DNA of 64,000 bases from NCBI RefSeq assembly GCF_029589495.1, contig NZ_JAAIVF010000002.1, positions 1 to 64,000 on the forward strand. The letters are read 5' to 3'. The notes under the pieces were generated by a model that ran no database searches, was not told where the DNA came from, and saw nothing but the letters and a program-made list of their open reading frames with translations. This DNA comes from Speluncibacter jeojiensis. GTDB lineage: Bacteria > Actinomycetota > Actinomycetes > Mycobacteriales > Mycobacteriaceae. This document shows, piece by piece, positions 17,323-26,855 of this stretch; the stretch's first letter is position 1; each line of letters starts with the position of its first letter. The position numbers and the translations under genes are program-made.

Positions 17323-17933
17323 GCGGGGCCGGGCGGGACGAAGTAGGAATTGGCGTCCTTGCGGTACAGCAGCACGACCGCGCCGGCCGCGGCGACACCC
17401 TGCAGGATGGTGGCGACCTGCAGCACCACGCCGGCCACGCCCGCGTCCGGGCCGCCGCCGAAGATCGACCGGATACCGAACACGATGAGCATCGCCCCGA
17501 CCGCGCACAGCAGCACCCGCGCCCAGTTGCGGCCCGCCCGCATGAGGAAGGCCAACCCGACCAACGCGGCGACCAGCAGTCCGGAGATGACGGCGAACAA
17601 GCCGACCGACAGGTGAAAGTAGAACACCGCGTCGGCGTGGTCGACCGCCGCGCCGGGATCGCGTCGGCGCAGTTCCCGCAGCAGCGTGTCGGCGGAGCGG
17701 TCGGTGTCGGCGAGCAGCACGAAGACCTGGGCGACGATGCTGGCCACGCTCAGCGCGGCCACCACCAGCCACAGCTCGAACGAGGTGCGCACGTCGACCG
17801 GTCGGGGCGGGCGCGGCGGGCGCGCGGGCGGGCCGTACCCGTACGGGTTCGGATACGGGTGGGGACCGGGCTGGTCGTGGAGGCCCGGCCCGGTCGGCGG
17901 CGTCACTGGGGTCTGGTTCCCCGGTTCGGTCAT
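17319..17933 (-). CDS. Proline-rich-tailed membrane protein (Rv0513-like position)
   Basis: The 204-aa protein begins with a ~45-residue Pro/Gly/Tyr-rich segment (PYPNPYGYGPPARPPRPP) followed by four hydrophobic helices. The arrangement resembles actinobacterial proteins whose proline-rich tails face the cytoplasm. It starts 55 bp after hemB, in the place of Rv0513, and is likely co-transcribed with hemB. The ATG has only a weak GGTGG upstream. A role in haem handling is suggested only by position. Confidence 0.78.
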   Translation of the reverse strand: MTEPGNQTPVTPPTGPGLHDQPGPHPYPNPYGYGPPARPPRPPRPVDVRTSFELWLVVAALSVASIVAQVFVLLADTDRSADTLLRELRRRDPGAAVDHADAVFYFHLSVGLFAVISGLLVAALVGLAFLMRAGRNWARVLLCAVGAMLIVFGIRSIFGGGPDAGVAGVVLQVATILQGVAAAGAVVLLYRKDANSYFVPPGPA

Positions 17934-17988
17934 GCCACCACCGTAGAGGTCCGGCCCAGGGCTGCCGAGCGCCGACGGAACGTCCGGC

Positions 17989-18960
17989 TCAGCGCAGCCA
18001 CCCGGCGGCCTCGGTGGCCCAGTAGGTGAGCACGATGTCCGCCCCGGCGCGCCGGATCGCGGTCAGCGATTCGAGCACCGCACGGTCGCGATCGATCCAG
18101 TCGCGCTGGGCGGCGGCGGAGATCATCGCGTATTCGCCGGAGACCTGATAGGCGGCGACCGGCACGTCCGAACGGTCCGCGACCTCCCGCAGCACGTCGA
18201 GGTAGAGCATCGCGGGCTTGACCATCACCATGTCGGCGCCCTCGGCCAGGTCCAGGTCGACCTCGCGCAGCGATTCGCGGCGGTTGGCGGGGTCCTGCTG
18301 ATAGGTCTTGCGATCGCCGACGAGGGTCGATCCGACCGCTTCGCGGAACGGGCCGTACAGCGCGGAGGCGTACTTGGCGGCGTAGGCGAGGATCGCGGTG
18401 TCGGTGCGGCCCGCGGCGTCGAGCCCGGACCGGATCGCGGCGACCTGGCCGTCCATCATCCCGCTGGGGCCGAGTACATGTGCCCCGGCCTCGGCCTGGG
18501 CGAGCGCCATCGACACATAGCGGTCGAGGGTCGCGTCGTTGTCGACCGAACCGTCGGCGGCGAGCACGCCGCAGTGCCCGTGGTCGGTGAACTCGTCGAG
18601 GCAGGTGTCGGCCATCAGCACGGTGTCGTCGCCGAGTTCCTCACGCAGCGTGCGCAGGCCCAGGTTGAGGATCCCATCCGGGTCGTCGGCGCCGGTGCCG
18701 GTGGCGTCACGCCGGCTCGGCACCCCGAACAGCATGAGTCCGCCGACGCCGGCCGCCGCCGCCTCGACCGCCGCCGCGCGGAGCGTGTCCGGGGTGTGCT
18801 GCACGACGCCGGGAAGCGACTCGATCGGCCGCGGCTCGGTGATGCCGTCGGCGACGAACATCGGCAGCACGAGGTGCCGCGGCTCGATGGCGGTCTCGGC
18901 GATGAGGCGGCGCATCGCCGGGGTAGTGCGCAGTCGGCGCGGTCGGTGGGCCGGGTACAC
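17989..18960 (-). CDS. hemB: Delta-aminolevulinic acid dehydratase (porphobilinogen synthase)
   Basis: The 323-aa HemB joins two 5-aminolevulinate molecules to porphobilinogen. The Schiff-base lysines are seen in [11 protein letters not shown] and [10 protein letters not shown]. The metal-site stretch reads [14 protein letters not shown]: one of the three zinc cysteines of the E. coli type is Asp here. The GTG start has AAGGAGGG 8 nt upstream; the longer frame to 19023 would read through the hairpin and is rejected. It follows hemD with a 71-bp gap that contains a large hairpin. Confidence 0.95.
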   Translation of the reverse strand: MYPAHRPRRLRTTPAMRRLIAETAIEPRHLVLPMFVADGITEPRPIESLPGVVQHTPDTLRAAAVEAAAAGVGGLMLFGVPSRRDATGTGADDPDGILNLGLRTLREELGDDTVLMADTCLDEFTDHGHCGVLAADGSVDNDATLDRYVSMALAQAEAGAHVLGPSGMMDGQVAAIRSGLDAAGRTDTAILAYAAKYASALYGPFREAVGSTLVGDRKTYQQDPANRRESLREVDLDLAEGADMVMVKPAMLYLDVLREVADRSDVPVAAYQVSGEYAMISAAAQRDWIDRDRAVLESLTAIRRAGADIVLTYWATEAAGWLR

Positions 18961-18983
18961 GGCGTGCCCTCCTTCGTCGGGCC

Positions 18984-19023
18984 GTGCGTGAGTTGCGGGG
19001 CCGGGCCCCTGCAACTCACGCAC
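18984..19023. repeat. Large hairpin between hemD and hemB
   Basis: A 13-bp outer stem (GTGCGTGAGTTGC at 18984-18996 with its complement at 19011-19023) and a 5-bp inner GC stem are separated by a 1-nt bulge. It begins 9 nt after the hemD stop. No T tract follows in either direction, so it may slow or process the mRNA rather than end it. The 12-mer TGCGTGAGTTGC recurs at 34778-34789. Confidence 0.8.
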
Positions 19024-19031
19024 AGGGCGGG

Positions 19032-20594
19032 TCAGCGCCTACGGGACTTCTTGCGCGGCGGCGGCAGCAGCCCCTCCGCACGCAGGTGCGCGGCGTGCTC
19101 GGCGAGCGCGTCGACCAGCGGGCCGATCTGCGCCGTCTCCGGCTGCACGTCGACGCGCAGACCGAACTCGACGGCGGTCTCGGCGGTCTTCGGCCCGATG
19201 CAGGCGACGATGGTGCGCGCGTGCGGCTTGCCCGCGATGCCGACCAGGTTCCGGACCGTGGACGACGAGGTGAAGCACACCGCGTCGAAACCGCCGGTCT
19301 TGATCATCTCGCGGGTCTCGGCCGGCGGCGGCGCCGCCCGGACCGTGCGGTACGCGGTGACGTCGTCGATCTCCCAGCCCCGCTCACGCAGGCCCTCGGC
19401 CAGCGTCTCGGTGGCGATGTCGGCGCGCGGCAGCAGCACCCGATTGACCGGATCGAAGACGTCGTCGAACGGCGCGAATTCGGCCAGCAGGCCCTCGCTG
19501 GACTGCTCGCCGCGGGGCACCAGTTCCGGGTTGATGCCGAACGAGCGCACCTTGTCCGCGGTGGCCTCGCCGACACAGGCGATCTTCACGCCCGAGAAGG
19601 CGCGCGCGTCCAGGCCGAACTCCTCGAACTTCTCCCACACCGCGCGGACCGAGTTGGTGGAGGTGAACACCACCCACTGGTAGCGACCATCGACCAGGCC
19701 CTTGACCGCGCGCTCCATCTGCGCGGGACTGCGCGGCGGCTCGACCGCGATGGTCGGCACCTCCATCGGGATGGCCCCGTGCGTGACCAGCCGCTCGCTC
19801 ATGTCGCCGGCCTGGTCCTTCGTGCGCGGCACCAGCACGGTCCAGCCGTACAGGGCGCGCGACTCCCACCAGGACATCTTGTGACGCTGGGTGACGACCT
19901 TGCCGACGGTGACGATGAGCGGGCCGACCAGTTCGGAACCGGCGTCGTTGAGCGTCGCGAGCGTGGCCTCGACGGTGCGCTGCTGACGGGTGGTCCCGCG
20001 CACGGTGATCGCGGCGGGGGTCTGCGGTGCCAGGCCGTGCTCGACCAACGCGCTCGCCGTCTCCGCGAGGTGCGCCGCGCCGGCGTGCAGGACCAGCGGC
20101 CCGGGCGCGGCGGCCAGCGCCGCCCAGTCCACCTCGCCGCGCACGTCCGCCTCGGTGTGCTCCGAGCCGAGCGGCATCCCCGCGTAGGCCGGGACCGCAG
20201 TGCCGGACGGCAGCCCGGGCACCGTCTCGAAGTGCACCTGGGTGCGGGCCACCGCGCTCACCTCGGCGATCACCGAGTCTGTGGTCAGCGGGTCACCGGA
20301 CACCAGCCGCACGACATCGTGGCCGTGCTTCGCCTCCGCCACAAGGGTTTTCGCAACCTCTGCGGGCTCACCGAGGGCCGGACGGACCTCGGCCGGGTTG
20401 GCCCCGGTCTCCGGATCGTGCTCGAGTGCGGTGCCGATCAGCGCCAGCACCCCGTGGTCGACATCCGGATCGGTGAAGGCGAGGGTGGCGCCGGCCAGCA
20501 CGTCGCGTGCGCGCATGGTGAGCAGGGCCGGGTCCCCGGGACCGGATCCGACGAACAGGATCCGCCCGGGACTGGTCTTGCGTGCTCGGCTCAT
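19032..20594 (-). CDS. hemD: Fused uroporphyrinogen-III methyltransferase / uroporphyrinogen-III synthase
   Basis: The 520-aa product equals Rv0511. Residues ~8-245 form a SUMT/CobA-like tetrapyrrole methylase domain ([22 protein letters not shown]). Residues ~255-505 form the HemD synthase that closes hydroxymethylbilane to uroporphyrinogen III. Thus it feeds haem and, if the first domain is active, sirohaem and cobalamin. The ATG has GGAGAT upstream. A 177-bp gap separates it from hemC, with the 10-mer ATTCACCGAT present twice just before the start (minus strand). The C-terminus is very basic ([10 protein letters not shown]). Confidence 0.93.
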   Translation of the reverse strand: MSRARKTSPGRILFVGSGPGDPALLTMRARDVLAGATLAFTDPDVDHGVLALIGTALEHDPETGANPAEVRPALGEPAEVAKTLVAEAKHGHDVVRLVSGDPLTTDSVIAEVSAVARTQVHFETVPGLPSGTAVPAYAGMPLGSEHTEADVRGEVDWAALAAAPGPLVLHAGAAHLAETASALVEHGLAPQTPAAITVRGTTRQQRTVEATLATLNDAGSELVGPLIVTVGKVVTQRHKMSWWESRALYGWTVLVPRTKDQAGDMSERLVTHGAIPMEVPTIAVEPPRSPAQMERAVKGLVDGRYQWVVFTSTNSVRAVWEKFEEFGLDARAFSGVKIACVGEATADKVRSFGINPELVPRGEQSSEGLLAEFAPFDDVFDPVNRVLLPRADIATETLAEGLRERGWEIDDVTAYRTVRAAPPPAETREMIKTGGFDAVCFTSSSTVRNLVGIAGKPHARTIVACIGPKTAETAVEFGLRVDVQPETAQIGPLVDALAEHAAHLRAEGLLPPPRKKSRRR

Positions 20595-20771
20595 CGGTGA
20601 ATCTCCAGTGAAGTGGCTGTTATCGGTGAATTTTCGTTCTGCAGCAAGGGATTTCCCGCCTGAGACACAACGTGTCCGCTCCGCAGGAAAGAACTCGGGG
20701 CGCGCGGTGGACGCCGGCGCCCGGGAGGTGTTCGACGGTCCGCGGTCGCCGCGGCGATCGGCGCGATCGTG

Positions 20772-21722
20772 TCAGGCATTGCCGACCCTCCCGTCCGCCA
20801 TCAGTTCCCGTGCACCGAGTTCGAGCAGTTCCGTCGCGACCGCACGGCCGAGATCCGCTGCAGCGGACAGTGGTCCGACCGCCGACGCCCTGATCACATC
20901 GGAACCGTCGACCGCGGCGGCGCCGCCGCGCAGCGACAACTCCTCGATCACCCGTCCCGCGTCGTCGAGCGACTCGACCACGTCCGCGACCGCACCGACC
21001 GGGGCGGTGCACCCGGCCTCCAGTTCGGCGAGCAGCGCACGCTCGGCGGTGATCGCCGCACGACTTCCCGCATCGTCCAGTTCCGCGAGGATTCGCGCAA
21101 GTTCGACGTCCTCGGACCGGCATTCGATCGCGAGCGCCCCCTGTGCGGGCGCCGACAGCATCTGCACCGGTTCGAGCGCCTCGGTGACCCGGTCGAGCCG
21201 GCCGATGCGCGCCAGCCCGGCCCTCGCGACGACCACCGCGTCCAGTTCACCGCTCGCCACCTTGCCCAGGCGGGTGTCGAGGTTTCCGCGCAGCGGCACC
21301 ACGTCCAGCCCGAGCCCGAGCGCACGCAGTTGCGCGATCCGGCGGGGTGCCGACGTGCCCACCCGTGAGCCGGGCGGCAGCTCGCCGAGCACCATCGAGT
21401 CCCGGGCGACGAGTGCGTCACGCGGGTCCTCACGCGGCGGGACCGCGGCGATCACCATCCGCGGGTCCGGCGCCGTCGGCAGGTCCTTGTAGGAGTGCAC
21501 GGCGGCGTCGACCTGGCCGGCCATCAGCGCCTCGCGGAGTTCCGCGGTGAAGACCCCGACCCCGATGCGGTCGACCGGTGCCTGGGACCGGTCGCCCTTG
21601 GTCGAGATGATCACCAGCTCGGCGGGGTGACCGGCGGCGATCAGCGCGTCGCGCACGGTGCCGGCCTGCGTGGTCGCCAGCAGGCTGCCGCGGGTCCCGA
21701 TCCGAATCGTCTTGGTGCTCAT
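20772..21722 (-). CDS. hemC: Porphobilinogen deaminase (hydroxymethylbilane synthase)
   Basis: The 316-aa HemC polymerises four porphobilinogens into hydroxymethylbilane. The cofactor-binding cysteine is in [11 protein letters not shown], and the N-terminal [14 protein letters not shown] is typical. The ATG overlaps the hemA stop (ATGA). It is longer at the C-terminus than needed for the core fold but otherwise ordinary. Confidence 0.96.
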   Translation of the reverse strand: MSTKTIRIGTRGSLLATTQAGTVRDALIAAGHPAELVIISTKGDRSQAPVDRIGVGVFTAELREALMAGQVDAAVHSYKDLPTAPDPRMVIAAVPPREDPRDALVARDSMVLGELPPGSRVGTSAPRRIAQLRALGLGLDVVPLRGNLDTRLGKVASGELDAVVVARAGLARIGRLDRVTEALEPVQMLSAPAQGALAIECRSEDVELARILAELDDAGSRAAITAERALLAELEAGCTAPVGAVADVVESLDDAGRVIEELSLRGGAAAVDGSDVIRASAVGPLSAAADLGRAVATELLELGARELMADGRVGNA

Positions 21723-23143
21723 CGGCTCTCTCCCTCTCCGCCGTCGGCGGTGAGCCCGCTCACGTGCGTCGGTCCGTCCACGGTGAAGTCCTCCGGGTCC
21801 TCGGCGGCCGCACCGCTCTCCATCGGCGCGGCGACCGCGGTCGTCACACCCGGGGTGAGTTCGAACAGCTCCCGCAGCGCCTCCGCATAGCTGTCACCGC
21901 CGGGTGTGGTGGCCAACTGCTTGACGCGGACGGTGGGCGCGTGCAGCAGCTTGTCGACGACTCGGCGTACCGTGCGCGCGACCTCGTCACGCTCGGCATC
22001 TCCGAGTTCCGGCAACCGCGAGTCCAGGCGCAGGAGCTCGCCCTGGACCACCTCCGCGGCGCGCCGCCGCAGTGCCGTCACGGTCGGGGTCACCTCGGCC
22101 ATCCGCTGCCCGGTCAGGTAGCCGGCCAGTTCGTCGGCGACGATCGCGCGCGCCGCCGCCGCGTCGGTCGCGGCGGCGCCGGCACCCGGGTCGCGCTGCA
22201 GCGACTCCATGTCGAGGATGTGCACGCCCGGCAGGCCCGCGACCGCGTGGTCCACGTCGCGCGGCAGTCCGAGGTCGCAGATCACCAGCGGTCGGCCGCT
22301 GTCGCGTCCGGTGAGTCCGACGTGCACCTCGCCGACCCCGACGACGGTCCCGACCGCGCCGGTGCAGGTGACCAGGACATCGGCATCACGCAGTGCCTGC
22401 GGCAACCGCTCGAGCTCGACGACGTCGGCACCGACACCCGCCTCGGCGGCCGTCTCGGCCAGGCGCCGGGCCCGCTCGGTGGTGCGGTTGACGACGACGA
22501 CCTTGCCGATCGAGGCGCGGATCAGGTGCGCGACCGCGAGTCCGCCCATCGCGCCGGCGCCGAGCACGACCGCCGTCCGCCCGGCGAGCGAGGAGACCGC
22601 GGGGTCCTCGCCGAGCAGCCCGGCCGCGCGGTCGAGCGCCACCGACACCACCGAGGCGCCGGCCGAGTCGATCCCGGTCTCCGAGTGGACCCGCTTGCCG
22701 ACCCGCAGCGCCTGCTGGGCCAACTCGTGGATCGCGCGGCCCGCCGCCTCATGGGTGTCCGAGGCCGCGTACGCCGACCGGATCTGGCCGAGGATCTGCT
22801 GCTCGCCGACCACCATCGAATCGAGTCCGCTGGCGACCGCGAACAGGTGCTCGACCGCGGCCTCGCTGTAGCGCACGTAGAGGTGCCGGGTCAGCTCCGT
22901 GGCACCGAGCCCGGAGTGCTCACCGAGCAATTCGCTGATGTCTCCGAGCGCGCCGTGGAATGCGTCGACGACCGCATAGATCTCGACCCGATTGCAGGTC
23001 GAGACCAGCATCGCCTCGGAGACATGGGAGGAGTGCAGGAGCCGGTCGAGCAACTTGGGGCGATCGGTCTCCCCGACCGCCACCCGCTCGAGCACGGACA
23101 CCGGGGCGCTCCGGTGCGAAATCCCGACGAGCAGAACACTCAC
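21719..23143 (-). CDS. hemA: Glutamyl-tRNA reductase
   Basis: The 474-aa HemA reduces glutamyl-tRNA to glutamate-1-semialdehyde, the first committed step of haem synthesis. Catalytic Cys is in [17 protein letters not shown] (about residue 50), the NADPH site is [15 protein letters not shown], and the C-terminal dimerisation helix is present. The GTG start overlaps the rex stop (GTGA), so synthesis is tied to that of the Rex repressor. Confidence 0.96.
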   Translation of the reverse strand: MSVLLVGISHRSAPVSVLERVAVGETDRPKLLDRLLHSSHVSEAMLVSTCNRVEIYAVVDAFHGALGDISELLGEHSGLGATELTRHLYVRYSEAAVEHLFAVASGLDSMVVGEQQILGQIRSAYAASDTHEAAGRAIHELAQQALRVGKRVHSETGIDSAGASVVSVALDRAAGLLGEDPAVSSLAGRTAVVLGAGAMGGLAVAHLIRASIGKVVVVNRTTERARRLAETAAEAGVGADVVELERLPQALRDADVLVTCTGAVGTVVGVGEVHVGLTGRDSGRPLVICDLGLPRDVDHAVAGLPGVHILDMESLQRDPGAGAAATDAAAARAIVADELAGYLTGQRMAEVTPTVTALRRRAAEVVQGELLRLDSRLPELGDAERDEVARTVRRVVDKLLHAPTVRVKQLATTPGGDSYAEALRELFELTPGVTTAVAAPMESGAAAEDPEDFTVDGPTHVSGLTADGGEGESR

Positions 23144-24003
23144 TGCGCAACCACCGATCCGCTTCTTGGTGAGGTGTTACCCGCGGAGCCGGCCCCGGGT
23201 ACTGACTGTGATGATCTGCCGTCCTGCCGGGCCGCGGAAAGCACTCCCGGACGAGCGCCGCGCCGCGGCTCACGGCCCGCGGACTCGCCCGCGGCCTGGC
23301 GCGCATTGCGGGCGATGTGGAACGAGAGCACCTGCATCTCGACGGCGAGGTCGACCCGCCGCATCTCGATGTGCTCGGGCACCTGCAACACCACCGGCGC
23401 GAAGTTCAAGATGCTGTGCACCCCGGCGTCGACGAGCCGGTCACACGCGGCCTGCGCGGCCTCGGGCGGGGTGGCGATCACCCCGATGGTGCTGCCGACC
23501 TCGGCGCACACCCGGTCCAGGTCGTCCATGTGGCGCACCGGCAGCCCGCGGACGGTGGTGCCGACCAACGCCGGATCGACGTCGAACAGCGCCACCATCG
23601 AGAACCCCCGGCGGCCGAACCCGCCGTATCCGGCCAGCGCGTGCCCCAGATTGCCCACGCCGACGAGCACCACCCGGTGGCCGCGGTCGAGGCCGAGCGC
23701 GGTCTCGATGCGGGCGATCAGATTGTCGACGTCGTATCCGACTCCGCGCACGCCGTTCGAGCCGAGGAACGACAGGTCCTTGCGCAGCTTCGCCGACCCG
23801 ACGCCGGCCGCCTCGGCAAGTTGTTCGCTGGAGACCAGGTCGGTGCCGGACTCGGCCATGGCGCTGAGCACCCGCAGGTACAGCGCGAGCCGGCCGACGG
23901 TGGCGTTGGGGATGTCGCGGGTGATCTCACGAGGGGCACCGGCGGGCACGTCGACCCCGACACGCCGGGTATCACGCCCGTGCGCCTGGTGCTCTTCCGC
24001 CAC
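23140..24003 (-). CDS. rex: Redox-sensing transcriptional repressor Rex
   Basis: The 287-aa Rex has a winged-helix DNA-binding domain (about 20-95; [20 protein letters not shown]) and a Rossmann NADH-binding domain ([18 protein letters not shown]). Rex leaves DNA when NADH rises. It heads the operon rex-hemA-hemC-hemD-hemB, an order known from Streptomyces; I do not recall it in M. tuberculosis. The GTG at 24003 is chosen because GAGGAG lies 9 nt upstream; the frame open to 24102 covers the operator and is rejected. The C-terminal ~50 residues are low-complexity. Confidence 0.95.
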   Translation of the reverse strand: MAEEHQAHGRDTRRVGVDVPAGAPREITRDIPNATVGRLALYLRVLSAMAESGTDLVSSEQLAEAAGVGSAKLRKDLSFLGSNGVRGVGYDVDNLIARIETALGLDRGHRVVLVGVGNLGHALAGYGGFGRRGFSMVALFDVDPALVGTTVRGLPVRHMDDLDRVCAEVGSTIGVIATPPEAAQAACDRLVDAGVHSILNFAPVVLQVPEHIEMRRVDLAVEMQVLSFHIARNARQAAGESAGREPRRGARPGVLSAARQDGRSSQSVPGAGSAGNTSPRSGSVVAQ

Positions 24004-24073
24004 GTTGCTGACTCCTCGTAACGACCGGGATTCCGGCCGCGTGCTCACGGCGATCCGGGTGCATGTCCACCTC

Positions 24074-24102
24074 ACGGTAACCGCTTGTGAACTCCTGCAC
24101 AA
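24074..24102 (-). promoter_or_regulatory. rex-hem promoter with overlapping Rex operator
   Basis: TTGTGAACTCCTGCACAA (24085-24102) has the outer TTGTG/CACAA arms of the Rex operator. On the minus strand its end forms a -35 TTGTGC (24097-24102), followed after 17 nt by a -10 TACCGT (24074-24079). Bound Rex would block RNA polymerase, giving autoregulation and redox control of haem genes. Confidence 0.82.
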
Positions 24103-24129
24103 AGTCGCTCGTAGCGCATCTGTCCAGCT

Positions 24130-24429
24130 CTAGCGCCTTTCGGAGCCGCCGTGATTCTGCTCACCCGGGACACTGCGGGCCAGGTCCGCGCGCAACCGGG
24201 GCTCGTCGACCTCCCAATAGCTGTGCTCGCGCCCGTCGAGCAGCACCACCGGCAACCGGTCACCGAACTCCGCGCGCAGTTCCGGACGGTCGCCCGCAGC
24301 GAGGTCGACGTCCACGGACTCGAGCGGTAGGTCAAATTCCCTGCACAGCACCGCAAGTTGTTCCGCTGCACGCGCGCAGGAGTGACAGCCCACGCGGGTC
24401 AGCAGGGTGATCGTCGGCCGCTGGCTCAC
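24130..24429 (-). CDS. Glutaredoxin-like (DUF836) thiol-disulfide protein
   Basis: The 99-aa thioredoxin-fold protein has a CHSC redox motif near residue 14 (TRVGCHSCARA) and the cis-Pro region RLPVVLLDG. It corresponds to Rv0508. The GTG start has AGAGGAT 7 nt upstream; a longer frame to 24576 is rejected. It lies just upstream of the rex promoter in the same direction and may be read through into rex. Partner substrates are unknown. Confidence 0.88.
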   Translation of the reverse strand: MSQRPTITLLTRVGCHSCARAAEQLAVLCREFDLPLESVDVDLAAGDRPELRAEFGDRLPVVLLDGREHSYWEVDEPRLRADLARSVPGEQNHGGSERR

Positions 24430-24780
24430 CGTGATCCTCTCGTTCGGGTTCGTCCATCGATTCGTTGGGCGGGGGCCGGTCCGGACGCTCGGGAGCCGGA
24501 GACACCCCGCACCACCTGAATGCAAGTCTGGCACGGTCGGCTCGGGCGCCGCCGGACGCGGGCACCGGCCCGCCACACGGCCGCCGCGCGACCCCGGAGA
24601 CCAATATCACAGGCCCCATCCGGCGCTGGTGGGGCCTGCGCCGCGGCGCTGCGTGACCGAAAGCGGCGGATCGGCGGCTAGGGTTGGACCACTGTCGGGG
24701 CACCGGTCCCCGCCAGGTGGGCGTACACGGATCGGCGCCCCGATGCGTGTCCGGCGGACGGCTCGAAACAGGAGGTACAC
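24430..24780. other. Divergent intergenic region (351 bp)
   Basis: No gene is supported here. It must hold promoters for the glutaredoxin-like gene (left) and the HAD hydrolase (right), but no clear -35/-10 pair was found. A hairpin CAGGCCCCA (24610-24618) with TGGGGCCTG (24630-24638) has an 11-nt loop and no T tract. It is followed by ~140 bp of GC-rich sequence before the GGAGG of the HAD gene. Confidence 0.5.
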
Positions 24781-25812
24781 GTGTCCAAGCGGTCGAGACG
24801 GTCCGGTGCCGGCTACTTCTCCCAGTCGAGGATCGTCGAATCCGGCCGGCGTCGGGTGGGCCGGGCAGTGGCCCGGAACCCGCTGGGCCCCAGCCTGGCC
24901 GAGTTGCGCGCCAACCTCGCCGGCGAGGCCAGCGCCGACGCGGCGTTCGCGCTGCACGAGGCGGAGGCCGCGGCCACCGCGGAGATCGCGTCCGCGGAAC
25001 CGCCCGAATCAGAGCCCCCGGCCCCGGCGATCGCCCCCGACCTGACCGCCGCGGCGTTCTTCGACGTCGACAACACGATGGTGCAGGGCGCCTCGATAAT
25101 CCATTTCGCGCGCGGGCTGGCGTCGCGCAGGTACATTTCGCTCGGCGACATGGCCACGTTCGGCTGGCAGCAACTCAAGTTCCGGGTCACCGGCAAGGAG
25201 AACAGCGACGACGTCGCGAGCGGCAAGGAGAAGGCGTTGGCCTTCATCGCCGGACGCGAGACGGCGGAGTTCTCGCGGCTCGGCGAGGAGATCTACGACG
25301 AGTTGATCGCCGACAAGATCTGGCCGGGCACCCGTGCGCTCGCCCAGATGCATCTCGATGCCGGTCAGCAGGTCTGGCTGGTCACCGCCACCCCCGTCGA
25401 ACTCGCCCAGGTGATCGCCAAGCGGCTCGGCCTGACCGGCGCGCTCGGCACCGTGGTCGAGAGCGAGGACGGCAAGTTCACCGGCCGGCTCGTCGGCGAC
25501 ATCCTGCACGGCCGCGGCAAGGCGCACGCGGTGCGCGCGCTGGCCGTCCGCGAGGGACTCAACCTCAAGCGGTGCAGCGCGTATTCGGACAGTCACAACG
25601 ACGTCCCGATGCTCACCACGGTCGGCACGGCGGTCGCGATCAACCCCGACCAGGATCTGCGGGAACTGGCCAAGGCCCGCGGCTGGGAGGTGCGCGACTT
25701 CCGCACCGGACGCAAGGCCGCGCGGATCGGCGTGCCGACCGCGCTGGGGCTGGGCGCGCTGGGCGGGGCCGCCGTCGCGGTCCTCAGCCGGCGCGCGCAG
25801 ACCCGCGCCTGA
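24781..25812 (+). CDS. HAD-IB family hydrolase (SerB1-like, Rv0505c type)
   Basis: The 343-aa protein has the HAD motifs [11 protein letters not shown] (motif I), VTATP (motif II), a lysine region near GRGKAHAV, and [12 protein letters not shown] (motif III), placing it in the IB subfamily of phosphatases. It is annotated as a phosphoserine phosphatase in M. tuberculosis, but the true substrate is uncertain. The N-terminal ~85 residues are basic then Ala/Pro-rich; the C-terminus has a short hydrophobic stretch ([15 protein letters not shown]) that may attach it to the membrane. GTG start with GGAGG upstream. Confidence 0.88.
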   Translation: MSKRSRRSGAGYFSQSRIVESGRRRVGRAVARNPLGPSLAELRANLAGEASADAAFALHEAEAAATAEIASAEPPESEPPAPAIAPDLTAAAFFDVDNTMVQGASIIHFARGLASRRYISLGDMATFGWQQLKFRVTGKENSDDVASGKEKALAFIAGRETAEFSRLGEEIYDELIADKIWPGTRALAQMHLDAGQQVWLVTATPVELAQVIAKRLGLTGALGTVVESEDGKFTGRLVGDILHGRGKAHAVRALAVREGLNLKRCSAYSDSHNDVPMLTTVGTAVAINPDQDLRELAKARGWEVRDFRTGRKAARIGVPTALGLGALGGAAVAVLSRRAQTRA

Positions 25813-25845
25813 GCGCCGCGCCGGAACGTCCTCCCCGGGGAACGT

Positions 25846-26841
25846 CTAGCCGAGGAACACGTTGCGGCGGCGCGCCAGCAACGTGTACAGCGTCTGCTGG
25901 ATCGTCTCGCGCACCTGGTCGGTCAGGTCGAAGGTGACCATCGGGTCCTCGGCGGCGGCCGCGCCGTACGACGCGGTCTCGATCGGCTCACCGAACTTGA
26001 TGTGCCACTTCGAGGGCAGCGGGACCATGCCCAGCGGTCCGAGCATCGGGAACAACGGCGTGATCGGGAAATACGGGAACCCGAGGATCCTGGCGAGCGG
26101 CTTGAAGTCGGCGATCATCGGGTAGATCTCCTCCGACCCGACGATCGAGCAGGGCACGATCGGCGCGCCCGTGCGCAGCGCGGAGGTGACGAATCCGCCG
26201 CGGCCGAAGCGCTGCAGCTTGTAGCGGTCCGAGAAGGGCTTGCCGATGCCCTTGAACCCCTCCGGGAAGACCGCGGTCACCTCACCGGAGCGCAGCAGCC
26301 GTTCGGCGTCGGGATGGCAGGCCAGCGTGTGACCGGCCTTGCGCGCCAGCGTGCTGACCACCGGCGTCTGGAACGCCAGGTCCGCGGCGAGCATGCGCAG
26401 GTCCCGCTGCGCCGGGTGGTGGTCGTGCACGGCCACCGAGGTCATCAGCCCGTCGAGCGGGACCACCCCGGCGTGGTTGCACACCACCAGCGCGGCGCCG
26501 TCCGAGGGGATGTTCTCCACCCCGCTGACCTCGACCCGGAACCACTTGTCGAACAGTGGCCGCAGGATCGGCAGCAGCACCCCGGTGTTCAGGTGGGGAT
26601 CGAACCCGAACTCGTCGATCTGGTAGTCGCCGGTGACACGGCGACGGAGGAACGCGGCTCCGTCGGCGATCTGCCCGGCCAGCTTCGGTGTCAGCCAGCC
26701 GGCGCCGCCGGGCGCCGGCAGCTCGGTGACGGTCGCACTCCCCCGGCCGTCGTCGGCGGGCGCGTAGCCGGACCCCCAGTCCGGGGTCTCACCCCGCTGC
26801 GGCTCGTCCGCGTGCAGGGGGATCACCTTCGCAACCGACAT
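25846..26841 (-). CDS. PlsC-type lysophospholipid acyltransferase (Rv0502-like)
   Basis: The 331-aa acyltransferase carries the block I motif CNHAGVVPLDG (about residue 122), block III FPEGFKGIG, and the proline-containing block IV. It should transfer acyl groups to a lysolipid at the membrane. A disordered N-terminus (to ~45) precedes the domain. ATG start with GGGAGGG upstream. It follows the epimerase gene by 14 bp and is probably co-transcribed, in line with Rv0501-Rv0502. Confidence 0.88.
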   Translation of the reverse strand: MSVAKVIPLHADEPQRGETPDWGSGYAPADDGRGSATVTELPAPGGAGWLTPKLAGQIADGAAFLRRRVTGDYQIDEFGFDPHLNTGVLLPILRPLFDKWFRVEVSGVENIPSDGAALVVCNHAGVVPLDGLMTSVAVHDHHPAQRDLRMLAADLAFQTPVVSTLARKAGHTLACHPDAERLLRSGEVTAVFPEGFKGIGKPFSDRYKLQRFGRGGFVTSALRTGAPIVPCSIVGSEEIYPMIADFKPLARILGFPYFPITPLFPMLGPLGMVPLPSKWHIKFGEPIETASYGAAAAEDPMVTFDLTDQVRETIQQTLYTLLARRRNVFLG

Positions 26842-26855
26842 ATCTCACACCCTCC

